A stretch of 64,000 nt of DNA, from assembly GCF_000003815.2 (NCBI RefSeq), contig NC_049995.1:1955289-2019288 (forward strand), read 5' to 3'. Source of the DNA: Branchiostoma floridae (Eukaryota; Chordata; Leptocardii; Amphioxiformes; Branchiostomatidae). A program made the position numbers and the translations under genes. Of the stretch, positions 13,301 to 24,194 are shown in pieces (positions within the stretch are counted from its first letter, which is position 1; each line of letters opens with the position of its first letter). The notes under the pieces are model-generated. The model ran no database searches, had not been told where the DNA came from, and worked only from the letters and a program-made list of their open reading frames with translations.

Positions 13301-16300
13301 ACCATTAATTGAATTAACTCTTCCTGCCAGCTAGACGCAGGTGCAGATGTCGGCTCTGTGGGGTGCAGGGCTCTAGCCAGCGTCCGTTTTTCCGTCAATT
13401 GACGGAAATTTGTTGCGTCTGACGGAAAAATTTTCAAACCAATCCGTCAACCTTGACGGACAAAAATCCTTGGTGGAAGCTTCAGGCGGCTTGGGGACGC
13501 CATCCACGGCCGTAAAAGCCACACACTGTTTGTTTTGCTATTGTTATGATTGTTGACAATGTGTGTCGGTGCCCTTTCGCATACGATAATCTCATTAAAA
13601 CCCGTTTTTCAAGGTCTCAGTTCAGTCCTTCCAAGGACGTTGGTCCTTCTAATTAATTTTCGCGACGATTGGCTGACGGAAAAAAGTTTCGAGCTGGCTA
13701 AAGCCCTGGTGGGGTGAACGTCCGAAAGGTCATGGCATGGAGAACGAAAGAAAACCAATTTTCCCCCCCAAAAAAGTGCTGTAATTCAAACAGTACTTTA
13801 TGCCAAAAATTTTCCTTGGATCATTTTACCAACTATCTTATGCCTATCTATACCAAATGTTACTCATACCAGGGTACAGGGGTGCAAAATATACCGTTAT
13901 AAGACCGCCAACAACAGTCGCACGGAGCTAACAGCGCAGCGAAAATACCATCGCTAGCGTTTCAACTTCGGATAACAAGTTATAAGTACTGTTGAACTCA
14001 GTAACGTTAAAGTTTGTTTTTAGTTGCCTTTGACGGTTTGACCTGAAATAGTGTTACGCTAAACTCCTGAAGAGAAGTTAAGTGACTGCTGCGATTATCA
14101 TAGATATGCCCCTAAGAACTGATACAATATAAAGCCTTCTGAATAGTCTAAAATGCGAGAGCCTTAGGCGGGCTTCGCTCCCCCTGGCGGGAACACTGCT
14201 ATATACGGGATCATGAGGCCCCGCTTATGAATATTAATTAGCCTTTGGCCTCCTCTTCGCTGATTGGCTAGGTCTTTGATTCAATTAACTCTCCGGCTGA
14301 CGCGCACAGGTGTGGCTCTGTGCGGGGTCACGGAAGGTCACGTCAGGAGGCCAAAAGAAAACAAATTTCCCCTCAGAAAAGTGCCAAAATTAATCATTTT
14401 AAAGTTGTTTATGTCAAAAATTTTACTTGAATCTTGTTACCAAGTATCTAATGCCTATCTATACCAAATTTCAGGTCATTTAATTGTAATACCAGGGTAC
14501 AGGAGCCAAAAGTGTCCTTTTTTGGTCAAAAATTGGCCAAAAATCGCAAAAATAAGCATTTTGTTGCACTGTACACCAAAAGTGTTATTGAATTTATATG
14601 AAGGGATTATCAAGGCACAGAATCATAACTGCTAGATTATCAAGGCACAGAATCATAACTGCTAGATTTGAATCAGCACATGCCAAAGTGACAATTATAC
14701 AGGCTTATGCTCCGACAGAGGTGAATAGTAATGAAACCAAGGATAGATTTTACTGTCAACTGCAGGGTGTGATTGATAATGTGCATAGTCATGACATCAA
14801 AATTCTACTCGGTGACTTTAATGCCAAGATCGACGCGAACAGGAGAGACATGCCAAGCTGTATAGGGCCCTTTGGAAGTGCTAAAGAAACAAACGACAAT
14901 GGAAATCGACTTATTGGCCTAGTTAGTGTGACAGGCATGAGCATAGGAAATTCATTCTTTGCCCACAAACGTATTCATAAAACCACGTGGACATCTCCAG
15001 ATGGGCGTACTAGAAATGAGATAGACTACATCTGTATTGACCGGAGATGGAGGTCAGCATTGCTTAGTGAGATGTACGTGGATATCGAGGGGCTGACATT
15101 GGTTCTGACCATAAGTATTGGGAAAATTCAGAGTGAAATTCAAGAAACTACAGAAACAAAACAACACCCCTAAACCTTTTGATGTAAAAAAGTTGAGCTC
15201 TTCATGTGAAGTAAATACACAGTACCAAATTGATATCCAAAACAAGTTTGAGGTGCTACAAAGAAGTGATGACATAGAAGAACAGTGGGAGAATATTAGC
15301 TCAGTTATCACGCAGGCCGCAGAGAAGCAGGTCGGTCGCCGAAGGGGCACAAAGAGAGAACGTTGGATCTCTGGAAAAACTTGGGAACTGATTGATGAAC
15401 GTAAGACAGCAAAAGCTGCTAGGGACCAAACAAATTCCAACAGTGAGTGGCAAGAGCATGATGTGCATTATCGTTCCTTAGACAAGAGTGTAAAGAAAGC
15501 CTGTAAGAAAGACAAACAGAAGTGGTTGGACGATAAGCATAAAGAAGCACAGGCAGCCGCAGATAGAAATGACTCGCGTACACTATACCGTATTGTAAAG
15601 GAGATAGCCAACCCGAAAGGCAAAGAAACAACAACAGCACCCATTAAGAGCAAAAGCGGTACAGTGCTGACATCAGATGAAGAGCAGGATGCCAGATGGG
15701 TCGAACACTTCCGGGAAGTGCTAAACCAACCAATACCAGAGGAGCTGCTAGAAATAGAAGAGAATGACATCATAGATAGCGTAGAAGTAGACCAATCACC
15801 CATCACAAAAGCAGAGATAGAAGCAGCTATAGGAAGGCTGAAAAACAACAAGGCCGCAGGGCTTGACAACATCTCGGCTGAACTTCTCAAACATGGTGGA
15901 GAAAAGCTACTCGATGAGCTATCTTACCTGTTCAACCTGATTTGGCAAAAAGAGGAGGTACCAGATGATTGGAGACACGGGGTCATAGTTAAAATAGCCA
16001 AGAAAGGAGACCCCAGCAACTGTAATAACTGGAGGGGAGTAACTCTAACATCTGTACCAGGGAAAGTATTCTGCAGTATAATCCTGCATAGACTAAAAGA
16101 CGAAGTGGACAAAGTTTTAAGAGAGGAGCAGGCAGGTTTCAGGAAAGGTAGATCAACTATTGAACAGATCTTCGCCCTTCGTAACATAGTGGAACAGTCG
16201 CACGAGTACAGAACAGCACTTGCAATCAACTTCATTGACTTTCGAAAAGCTTTCGATTCTGTACATAGAGAATCCCTATGGAAGATTGTTCGAGCTTACG

Positions 16301-19300
16301 GCATACCTGAGAAGTATATCCCATTATTTTAAATCCTTGTACGAGAACTCTAAGTGTGCATCAAAACCAAGACTGGAGTTACTACAATGTTTGAAGTCGC
16401 AACAGGGAGTGAACAAGGATGTATTTTATCCCCCTTTCTATTTGTTATTGTCATTGACTTCCTTTTGAAGAAGACCAAACAAGTCGGAGATGGCATAGCT
16501 TTTGGTGACGGGTCACTGAGTGATCTCGACTTCGCAGATGATTTAGCTGCTTTGGCCAATAGTTGTGAGAATCTGCAAGGTTTCACAGAAAGACTCTCTA
16601 CCACAGGGGCGAAAATTGGACTCAGAGTAAGTGGAGAAAAAACCAAAGCAATGACAACAATCCATAATGCAGCACCAATCGTGCTTGAAAATGAAGTAAT
16701 CGAGTATGTCGACAAATTCACTTACTTAGGCAGCATTATTACTATGTTTGGTGGCACAGAAGAAGACGTCAAATCTAGGCTTGGCAAAGCTACTGGTATG
16801 TGGCAATACTTGAGAAAATTCTGGCTATCTAAGCAAATCAGTGTACCGTTAAAGTTAAAGTTATTCCAGACTATTGTGATGCCAATAGCCACATATGCAT
16901 GTGAATCGTGGAAATGCACTGCAGAGGTAACGCAATCACTAGACACTTTCCAACGTAAATGCCTTAGGACAATCCTAGGCATCTCCTGGCGTGACCACGT
17001 CACAAATGAAGAGCTCATGCAAAGAGCTAAGGTGCCTCTAGCCAGTGAGACAGTCAGAAGAAGAAGATTGAGATTTGTTGGGCATGTATGGCGTCTATCC
17101 GACAAAAGAACAACAAAAACAGCTATGTCATGGGCTCCTAAGGGCACCCGCCCCAGGGGCAGGCCTAAAACTACACTAAGACGGACAATCTTGAATGATG
17201 GAAGAAAAATGGGTTTAAACAGTATGGAGAGCATGGCAGTAGCAGCGCAAGACCGCACGCTTTGGAGAAGATATGCTCGACGAGTCGACCAATGCAACAG
17301 TGTTGCGGGAGGAACTAAGGTCTAAGGTCTAAGGTCTGTGTCAAATTTCAGCTCATACGGTTGCAATACCAAGGTACAGGAGCCAAAAGTGTCCTTTTTT
17401 GGTCAAAAATTGGTCAAAAAATCGCAAAAATAAGCATTTTGTTGTACTGTACACCAAAAGTGTTATTGAATTTATATGGGGGTATTATCAAGGCACATCT
17501 CTGTCAAATTTCAGCTCATTTGGTTGTAATACCAGGGTACAGGGGCCAAAAGTGTCCTTTTTTGGTCAAAAATTGGTCAAAAAATCGCAAAAATAAGCAT
17601 GTTATCGAATTTATATGGGGGCATTATCAAGGCACATCTCTGTCAAATTTCAGCTCATTTGGCTGTAATACCAGGGTACAGGGGCCAAAAGTGTCCTTTT
17701 TTGGTCAAAAATTGGTCAAAAAATCGCAAAAATAAGCATTTTGTTGTACTGTACACCAAAAGTGTTATCGAATTTATATGGGGGCATTATCAAGGCACAT
17801 CTCTGTCAAATTTCAGCTCATTTGGTTGTAATACCAGGGTACAGGAGCCAAAATATACAGTTTTGGTCTAAAATTGACCAAAAAATCTCAATAAAATCAT
17901 TTTAGAGGCAGATATGAAAAAACTGAAAAAAAGCATCAAGGTATTGGCCCATTCTACCCCTGTGCCAAATTTCAGGTCATTCGATCCAGGAACGGCGGAG
18001 ATGAATCACTTTGAAGATTTGACAGGAGAAAGAAGAAGCAGAAGAAGAAGAAGAAGAAGAAAGAAGAAACATTACGAATACAATATATTTCACCATACTA
18101 TGTATGGCTGAAATATAATAAGGTTGTGTAGTACTACATACTAGTAAGAAAACTATGTTCAACTGATAAACTAAGCTGATTGATATATGCTATCTAGCGT
18201 ATACAGGGTGCTTTATAACTTAAGCGATTGCATGTCAATGATGGTTCTTCACTCCCTCCCCCAGCCAAGGAAAGCGTCCACTGTCGTCCACCTGCCCCAC
18301 CATCATGATAGACAGGGACCAGGATGTACAGGTGGTGATGGGGGGGTCAGGAGGGATGATGATACCCACTGCAGTAGCTCAGGTGAGACTGCTGATCTAC
18401 AAATATTGGAAAAGTGTGCATTATTTCAAATACATCGTTGAAGAGGTTCATTGTTCAAGAGATCCATGCACAAATATTCCACTAACTTGAAATAAATTGT
18501 TTCAATAAGCAAATTTTACATGTCATACCTTAAAAGGCGTATTTGTGAAGGCTTCTACCAAATTGTATTTGCTTAAAAATATTGCAGCTAAATTTGGTCT
18601 GAGATATGCCAAAACTTGGGTTGCTTACAATGCAAACACTGAACTTCAACATTTTCCCAGAATCACTTGAAAATTGTTTATCAATGCCACCTACTTTAGA
18701 TCTGTATCAAGTGTGCTGTGGTGCCAGTGGTTCTGTATCTGTATCTATATAGCCGGTATAACCGCCCTTCGGCGTAACACACCAGCTTCGCAGGCACGCG
18801 GCGCGGCAGCAGCTGGTTATATTACACTGAACGACTCGTCACACCTAACTTTTGCACATCTATATGCAAGTGTTCTCTGAAACTATCCAGAGAAGACGCC
18901 CCTATTGTGCTTGGTGATAACATATTCCACTCTACAATAGTTCTGGGGAAATAGGAATTTTTGAACACATCAATCCTAGGTTGGTAACTCTGGTACTTGA
19001 AAGCATGACTGTTTCTAGTTCGTTTTTGAGCTGGTGTTAGATACTTATCAGTCGGTACGTCCACCAGTTTATTGGTCATTTTGTACATCATACAAAGTCT
19101 GGACATTTTCCTCCTGTCTTCAAGTGATGTCCACTGCAGATCTGTTTTCATTTTGGTAACACTAGCATTTCTGCTGTAGTTGTTTGTACAGAATCTGGCA
19201 GCTTGGTTCTGTATCCTTTCCAGTTTATCTTAAGTTTGTCTTTCTTTGTATACGGATCCCATACTGTTGCAGCATATTCAAGATTTGGTCTTACCAGTGA

Positions 19301-22300
19301 CGTGTATGCAAGTGATTTTACCCTGGCTGGGCATGCCCACAAGTTGCGTTTGATTACTCCCAGTGTCTGTTTAGCCTTGGTTGTTATTTTGTTAACATGG
19401 ACACCCCTGGGCCACTTCAGTCCAGTTGTTAATGTAACACCGAGGTATGGGTGGGTTTTTGTTGTTGCTAATGTCTGACCACAGAACTGGTAGGGGGATA
19501 CATTTGGGGTTCGTTTGTTTGTTATGTGCATGATATAACATTTATCCGGATTGAACTGCATAAGCCATTTCCTTTGCCACTCTTCCAGGGTGTTCAGATC
19601 TTTCTGAAGAAGTAGTGAATCTTCCTTTGTAGAGAGCTCTACATATAACAGGCAGTCATCTGCGAACAACCTCACACTTGAATCGAGCTGGTCTGGCAAG
19701 TCGTTTATGTACAAGAGGAAGAGCAATGGTCCCAGGACAGTTCCTTGCGGAACTCCAGACGCTACTTTAACTGGAGCTGAGGCCTTCCCTTCTACCACTA
19801 CAGTTTGCTCTCTGTTCGTTAGGAAAGCCTTTAACCAATTAAGTGTGGTACCTTGAATTCCATAATGCTCTAGTTTTGATATCAGTCTGCTATGTGGGAC
19901 TTTGTCAAAGGCTTTAGTAAAATCAAGAATTGCTAGATCCACTTGTCTTTTGTTGTTCAGTGCCCCAGCTATGTCGTACTGTTAAAATAAGCTGTGTTTC
20001 TGTGGATCGCTTTGCTCTGAAACCATGCTGGTAGTCCGTTAGTACATTGTGGCCTTCCAAGTGTTTCATTATATGGCTATGGATAATGTGTTCAAGTAGT
20101 TTACAGGAAATACAGGTAAGTGAAACTGGTCTGTAGTTACTGGGGACCGCTCTATCTCCCTTTTTGAAAATGGCGCATACATTTGCATCTCTCCAGTCTT
20201 TAGGAATCTCTCCTGTGTCAAGCGATTGTTGGAAAATGTTAGTTAAAACAGGTGCGATTTCACTGGCTGTCATTTTGAGGAACCAAGGAGGTATTTGGTC
20301 TGGCCCGGATGCTTTGGATGGATTAAGGCCTTGCAGCATTTTCTCTACACCATAAATAGAAATTTCTATTTGTTCCATAGGAGGGGTGCAGGGGTGCCCA
20401 AGAGATGGCATGTCTGTGGTGTCTTCTTCTGTGAATACACTTTTAAACTGTGAACTGAGTGCCTCTGCTTTTTTCTCACTGTCACTAATAATGGTGCTCC
20501 CCACCTTTAGAGTGGCTACCCCGACAAGGTCTCTCCTCAGGCCTTTTATGTATGACCAGAATGTTTTAGGTTTGTCAGTTATAGCTTCTCCCAGTATGTT
20601 TGCCACGTACTTTGAGTGTGCTGCTCTTATGCTTTTCTGAACTCCTTTTTTTACTTTCTTGTATTTATTCCAGTCTTCCTCTTGTCCTGTTCTCTTAGCT
20701 TTATTGTAAAGACGCTGTTTCTTCCGACAGTGCCTTCTTAAGTTGCTGTTAAACCAGGGCAGGTTGTAGCTGCTTGATGTCATTTTACTAGGAATATGTT
20801 TGTTCATTGTGTGCTTCATTTTGCCTTTGAAGTCATCCCATTTCTGTGTCACTGACATGTCTTTTGTTCTCATGTTAAAGTTTGTTGCATAGTCCTCAAG
20901 GTCATTCTTGATAGCCGGCTTGTCAGATTTCGTGCGAATATACACTTTCCTTTTTGGTGTTTTGTTCTGTTTGGGTGCCAAGTTCACGTCCACTAGAACC
21001 ATGTCATGGTCACTTATTCCCGGAACTACTGCGGTCTTTTCAATTATGTTTGGGTTGTTAACTAAGACTAGGTCCAAGACATTACCATTTCTGGTTGGTT
21101 CCTGAACTGTTTGGAATAGCCCATGGTTATCCACTAATGCAGTAGTTTCTGTGCCTGTCCTGTATAGTTCTGAGCATTATCTGTTGTGCTGGCATCCCAA
21201 TTTATACCGGGGGTATTGAAATCTCCAAGAATGATCACATTGTTGGAGTTTATCTTAGTTCCCACTTTATTTATAGAGCTGTCAAGCTCACCCAGACTAT
21301 TGCCCTGGTCCGACGGAGGTCTGTAGTATGTACCAATCATAAGCGGTTTCTTTCCTGTAAGTTGGGTTTGTGTCCAGATTATCTCACAGTCTGTGTCCAG
21401 ATCTGGTCTGTGGGTGACAATCAGATCATCCCTGTTTGCCTGAAAAACACCACCTTCTGGGCCAGTTTGTCTGTCTTTACGGTGTACTATGTAGTTGTCA
21501 GGGAATATTTCACTGCTTGATATGTTTTCATTGAGCCATGATTCTGTGCCCGCTATTATGTCTGGCTTATAAGTGTCAATGACAGTTGCCAATTCAGCAG
21601 TTTTGTTTCGAACACTCTGGCAGTTTACCAGCAGGAGTTTAGCCTTGTTCTTTTTGTGGCCATTACCTCTAGTGTGAGTTTTGCCTTGTTTTGATCTAAG
21701 TGGAGTGGATGTGGCCGTCGGTGTGTCACCTGGCAAACTTGTGCTGGAGTTCAGCGTATCAAATGAATTTACTGAATGGAAGCTGTCGTCAGTGATGTCA
21801 AACATGTCTGATGCAAAGTTTGGTACGCCGCAGTCACAGCATATCCATGAGTATGATTTGTGGGTTTCTAATACAGTGTATACTTCCGAGCATATCCCAA
21901 TGCAGTCTTTGTGATACCATCTATTACAGTCATCACAACAAATGACAGCTTGAGCATTCTGTACAGCCTTGTTACAGCTCCCACAGGGAAACTTCGGTGG
22001 TCTAGGCCCTGGGTTCACCTCAACATCTCCACTTAAGAGCAGTATTAGAATCATTGACAACTTTGTACTATCGTTGTGCATCAGCAATTTGTTGCGGCTG
22101 AAATAAGTCCCATTCACCCCACTGTGCTTAATCATGAAAGCAAACGTGGCCCAGTCAGAAGTACAGTCAGATCTGAAAGTACATGTGACATTTCCTTCAT
22201 TTACCTATCTGTTTTGTGTTTGGCTGTGACCCTGGTTCGGCTTTGCTGAGCAACAGGCAAAGGGCCAGAAGTATACATGTGCAGTGGAATTCCATTTTGT

Positions 22301-23921
22301 CGACAGCGACTATTCGAGGTTGTCCAACAATCTCCACACCGTCCGACGGTGCCCGCTGCCCAACAGCGAATACAATACTCAGGATTGTCCAACAATCTCC
22401 ACACCGTCCGACGGTGCCCGCTGCCCAACAGCGAATACAATACTCAGGATTGTCCAACAATCTCGCCACACCGTCCGACGGTGCCCGTTGTCCAACAGCG
22501 AATACAATACTCAGGATTGTCCAACAATCTCCACACCGTCCGACGGTGCCTGCTGTCCAACAGCGAATACAATACTCAGGATTGTCCAACAATCTCGCCA
22601 CACCGGCCGATGGTGCCTGCTGTCCAACAGCAAATTGCAAACAATTAATACACAAAGTTATCTGACGATTCGACCCAAGATACGTAAATCAAAATCGTGA
22701 GTTCAGAACAATTAATACACAAAGTTATCTGACGATTCGACCCAAGATACGTAAATCAAAATCGTGAGTTCAGATCAAAAACAGTTTGCGTGCCCTCCCA
22801 TCCTGTACGCAATTCACATGCAAATCAGGCGGGACACGATGTAACTCTTACAAAATCCACACGAGTTCTCAAATTACAAGGTGGAGCAGATATATCAGTA
22901 CAAAAAATATAAGTGGTTAACCAAATATATGTAATTCAAATCGCCAAATGAGCTATCAAAGTGAGTTCAAGTCAAAAACGGGTTGCGCGCCCTCCCACTC
23001 TGTCCGTAATTCACATGCAAATCCGGCGGGACACGATGTTGAGACTCTTGCAAATTCCACAAGATTTAGCCGTTACAAGTCGAAAGAAATATATCAGTAC
23101 AAAAAGTATAAGTGATCCGAGTTACTAACTTAAGTAAACTGTGCAATCATAAGCAGTCCCAGATATCAACATACAACGAAATAAGTATATAAATGGATTC
23201 CCCGGCCCTTCCCTCGGTGTACTTACCGCGGTATACAGCCCTCCCACTCTATAAGCTATTGTTTCAAACCTGTCCGGAATTTGATTTAGATACCGAAAAT
23301 TTTACTATTACCGGTGTTACAGGTTCCCGATATGTTTGAGTACTGCCTATACTATAAACTGACAGGGATTAATAATAGTAACTAGCACAAAATACGGTGA
23401 AATTCAGGAAAATTCTCAGAGCTCTCGTAAGTCGCTGCTGCTCGCCTCCGCGCCTGCGCATGCGCATGGTTAAAATAGAGATAGCAATGTCCCACCCATA
23501 CACCAAAAGGTGTGGGAACTATATGTAAGCTGACAATGTTGGAAGGACTTTAACTTTTTCAGCTTATATATATAACATATTTGTTATGTTAGAATGAAAT
23601 CTGTGTACAAGTGATCAAATGTTTCAAACTTGTGCCAATTTCCAGGTTTTTGCTAACATGGAGTGGTTTGGTATGGACCTGGGGGCGGCGGTGGGTAGAG
23701 CGAGAATCCACCACCAACTGGAGCCCAACGTTCTGTACATGGAGCGCAAACTGTGGGACAACCACGAACTGGTGCACCATCTCTCGCACTGGCACTACCA
23801 CCCTTCGCCCACGATCTACGACGAGGGGAGTTACGCCGCGGTGCAGGTTATACGTAGGGAAGGGAAGGAGATACAGGCATGTAGTGATCCCCGTAAAGGG
23901 GGAAAACCTGCCGGCTACTGA
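7362..23921 (+). CDS. GGT: Gamma-glutamyltransferase (glutathione hydrolase), complete, 6 coding exons
   Basis: Coding exons are 7362-7631, 9552-9739, 10035-10132, 10387-11350, 18265-18382 and 23646-23921. All introns are GT-AG and the phases join without a break to give 637 aa. The ATG at 7362 is the first in frame after the gap; an in-frame GTG at 7287 is not a credible start. Residues ~51-72 form one hydrophobic segment after a charged N-terminus, as in type II membrane GGTs. The enzyme cleaves the gamma-glutamyl bond of extracellular glutathione and transfers it to water or an acceptor. Family residues seen: the Arg in IDAREMAP, the autoprocessing and nucleophile Thr in HGTTHVS (about Thr443), [13 protein letters not shown], the paired Ser in PLSST, and GSGG. 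The last residues, [11 protein letters not shown], match the typical GGT C-terminus. The protein is longer than human GGT1 (569 aa) mainly at the N-terminus. Introns 4 and 5 are swollen by LINE copies that leave the splice sites intact. Which vertebrate paralogue is closest is not decided. Confidence 0.95.
7632..9551. other. GGT intron 1
   Basis: A 1.92-kb AT-rich intron with donor gtaagt after the membrane-segment exon and acceptor ccag before exon 2. No repeat was recognised. The only notable site is a full RFX X-box match at 9319-9332. Confidence 0.85.
9319..9332. promoter_or_regulatory. Candidate RFX X-box in GGT intron 1
   Basis: gtcaccatggtaac fits the degenerate X-box RYYNYYATRRNRAC at all positions and is nearly palindromic. 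RFX factors bind such sites in ciliary and other promoters. It lies 220 bp before exon 2, so it could serve an internal promoter or enhancer. No function is shown by sequence alone. Confidence 0.4.
11351..12799. other. First part of GGT intron 4
   Basis: AT-rich intronic sequence with a short TG microsatellite near 11465-11480. No exon or recognised element was found before the composite repeat that starts near 12800. Confidence 0.6.
12800..14510. repeat. Two direct copies of a ~1.1-kb dispersed repeat
   Basis: Copy 1 (about 12800-13898) and copy 2 (about 13899-14510) share many blocks in the same order at an offset near 1,100 bp. Shared landmarks are agaccg..caacaa.agtcgcac, ctgaagagaag, cttctgaatagtctaaaatg and its variant, gcttatgaatattaattagc, cttcgctgattggct, and tgcctatctataccaaat. 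Copy 2 lacks the 343-bp hAT-like insertion that sits in copy 1. Together with the tandem array to 17890 and the hairpin at 18084-18117 it may be one composite element, later split by a LINE. Confidence 0.8.
13366..13708. mobile_element. Non-autonomous hAT-like MITE, 343 bp
   Basis: The ends are cagggctctagccagc at 13366 and the inverse gctggctaaagccctg ending at 13708, with 15 of 16 positions matching. It is flanked by a perfect 8-bp direct repeat, gtggggtg, at 13358-13365 and 13709-13716. CAGGG termini with 8-bp target duplications are typical of hAT elements. The interior has short inverted repeats (ttttccgtcaattgacggaa) and no open reading frame. The sister repeat copy at ~14320 lacks the insertion. 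Confidence 0.88.
14605..14664. repeat. 30-bp tandem duplication at the LINE 5' junction
   Basis: Two identical 30-bp units (14605-14634 and 14635-14664) start gattatcaaggcacag. The first ~14 bases are host tandem-repeat sequence and the rest belongs to the insertion, so the duplication spans the host-LINE junction. Confidence 0.85.
14620..17336 (+). mobile_element. RTE-like non-LTR retrotransposon, 5'-truncated and broken
   Basis: Fragments of one long protein lie in order. The first is the C-terminal part of an APE-type endonuclease (14598-15173; motifs [10 protein letters not shown] and RNEIDYICI). Then come a linker and the N-terminal reverse transcriptase (15118-16332; [34 protein letters not shown]). 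Last are the RT catalytic region and C-terminal domain (16354-17325; [22 protein letters not shown]). The reading frame breaks near 15090-15120, and two close, opposite breaks lie near 16330-16360. The 5' half of the endonuclease is missing. The tail is three taaggtc heptamers (17314-17335), and the stop codon TAA falls inside them, so there is almost no 3' UTR. The clade call (RTE-like) rests on protein style and is less sure than the class. It sits inside a tandem repeat in GGT intron 4. Confidence 0.88.
17337..17890. repeat. ~163-bp tandem array interrupted by the RTE-like LINE
   Basis: Units contain caaatttcagctcat, aataccagggtacagg, agtgtccttttttggtc, aaatcgcaaaaataagcat and ttatcaaggcac. 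Copies begin near 17341, 17503, 17637 and 17807; the second is shortened, and the last is partial and degenerate. A matching partial unit lies before the LINE (about 14470-14617), so the LINE landed within the array. Confidence 0.88.
18029..18117. repeat. GAA-rich tract followed by terminal hairpin
   Basis: A gaa-rich simple repeat (18029-18069) is followed by a near-palindrome at 18084-18117, with arms tatatttcaccatac and gtatggctgaaatata. It ends the run of repeats that starts near 12800 and looks like the terminus of the composite element. Confidence 0.65.
22004..22027 (-). other. 2A-like ribosome-skipping motif in the CR1 LINE
   Basis: Residues 37-44 of the reading frame that starts at 22135 read DVEVNPGP, fitting D-(V/I)-E-x-N-P-G-P. 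They are preceded by a leucine-rich stretch (MILILLLSG). In such motifs the ribosome skips the Gly-Pro bond. Here that would release a short N-terminal piece from the zinc-finger/endonuclease/RT protein. Confidence 0.8.
22316..22640. repeat. Five ~65-bp tandem units, probably LINE 5' leader
   Basis: Units with tgtccaacaatct, caccgtccgacggtgcc and aacagcgaatacaatactca recur near 22316, 22381, 22447, 22514 and 22578. The unit is not a multiple of three, so open frames across it are incidental. It lies just upstream, in the - strand sense, of the LINE reading frame. Confidence 0.88.
22640..23160. repeat. Nested direct repeats with octamer sites
   Basis: A 67-bp unit is repeated twice (about 22640-22706 and 22707-22773). 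It is followed by a ~197-bp unit repeated twice (about 22774-22968 and 22969-23160). Each long unit has gccctcccac.ctgt and a perfect octamer atgcaaat (22818-22825 and 23015-23022). This may be the promoter-like 5' leader of the CR1 element. Confidence 0.75.
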
Positions 23922-24118
23922 GGGGGTCATTTTATGTTATGTCATACATGGGACATGATAACGTTTCAGGTACAAGTGTTCTAGATCAGTTAGTATTTCA
24001 CTGTATTATACAGGCTTTTACAATGCATTATCATATAGCCAGGCGCCGCGGACCAATCAGAAGGCCCCGTTCCACGTTTGTTATGACGCCGTAACACAAA
24101 GATTCCCGCCAGCCCAGC

Positions 24119-24194
24119 GTGTATCGCCCTTCTGATTGGTCAGAATGAATCGACACCGGTGATTCATTCTGACCAATCAGAAGGAGCGATACAC
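24119..24194. repeat. Near-perfect inverted repeat with CCAAT motifs
   Basis: Arms of 33 and 34 bp (24119-24151 and 24161-24194) differ by one base and flank a 9-bp spacer. Each arm carries gattggtcag/ctgaccaatc. It would form a strong hairpin and is probably a foldback element. Confidence 0.85.

Larger units (their letters stand above)
18732..22640 (-). mobile_element. CR1-like non-LTR retrotransposon with 2A-like motif, broken
   Basis: Protein segments on the - strand lie in order. At 22135-21134 there is a short leader with the 2A-like motif, a C4HC3 PHD-type zinc finger ([17 protein letters not shown], then [12 protein letters not shown] and CCDC) and an APE endonuclease ([33 protein letters not shown]). 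At 21134-19923 are the end of the endonuclease and the RT N-terminus ([26 protein letters not shown]). At 19942-19148 is the RT core ([43 protein letters not shown]). At 19151-18822 is the C-terminus. There are frame breaks near 21140, 19970 and 19170. The 3' end shows a short gatacagatacag tail at 18732. It lies in GGT intron 5, antisense to the gene. The 5' limit is unclear; repeats to ~23160, and possibly sequence to ~23480, may be its 5' UTR. Confidence 0.88.

Noticed and set aside
22197..22665. Long frames on both strands over the 65-bp repeats
   Set aside because: The unit length is not a multiple of three and several frames stay open by repetition; no protein signal apart from the short leader noted.
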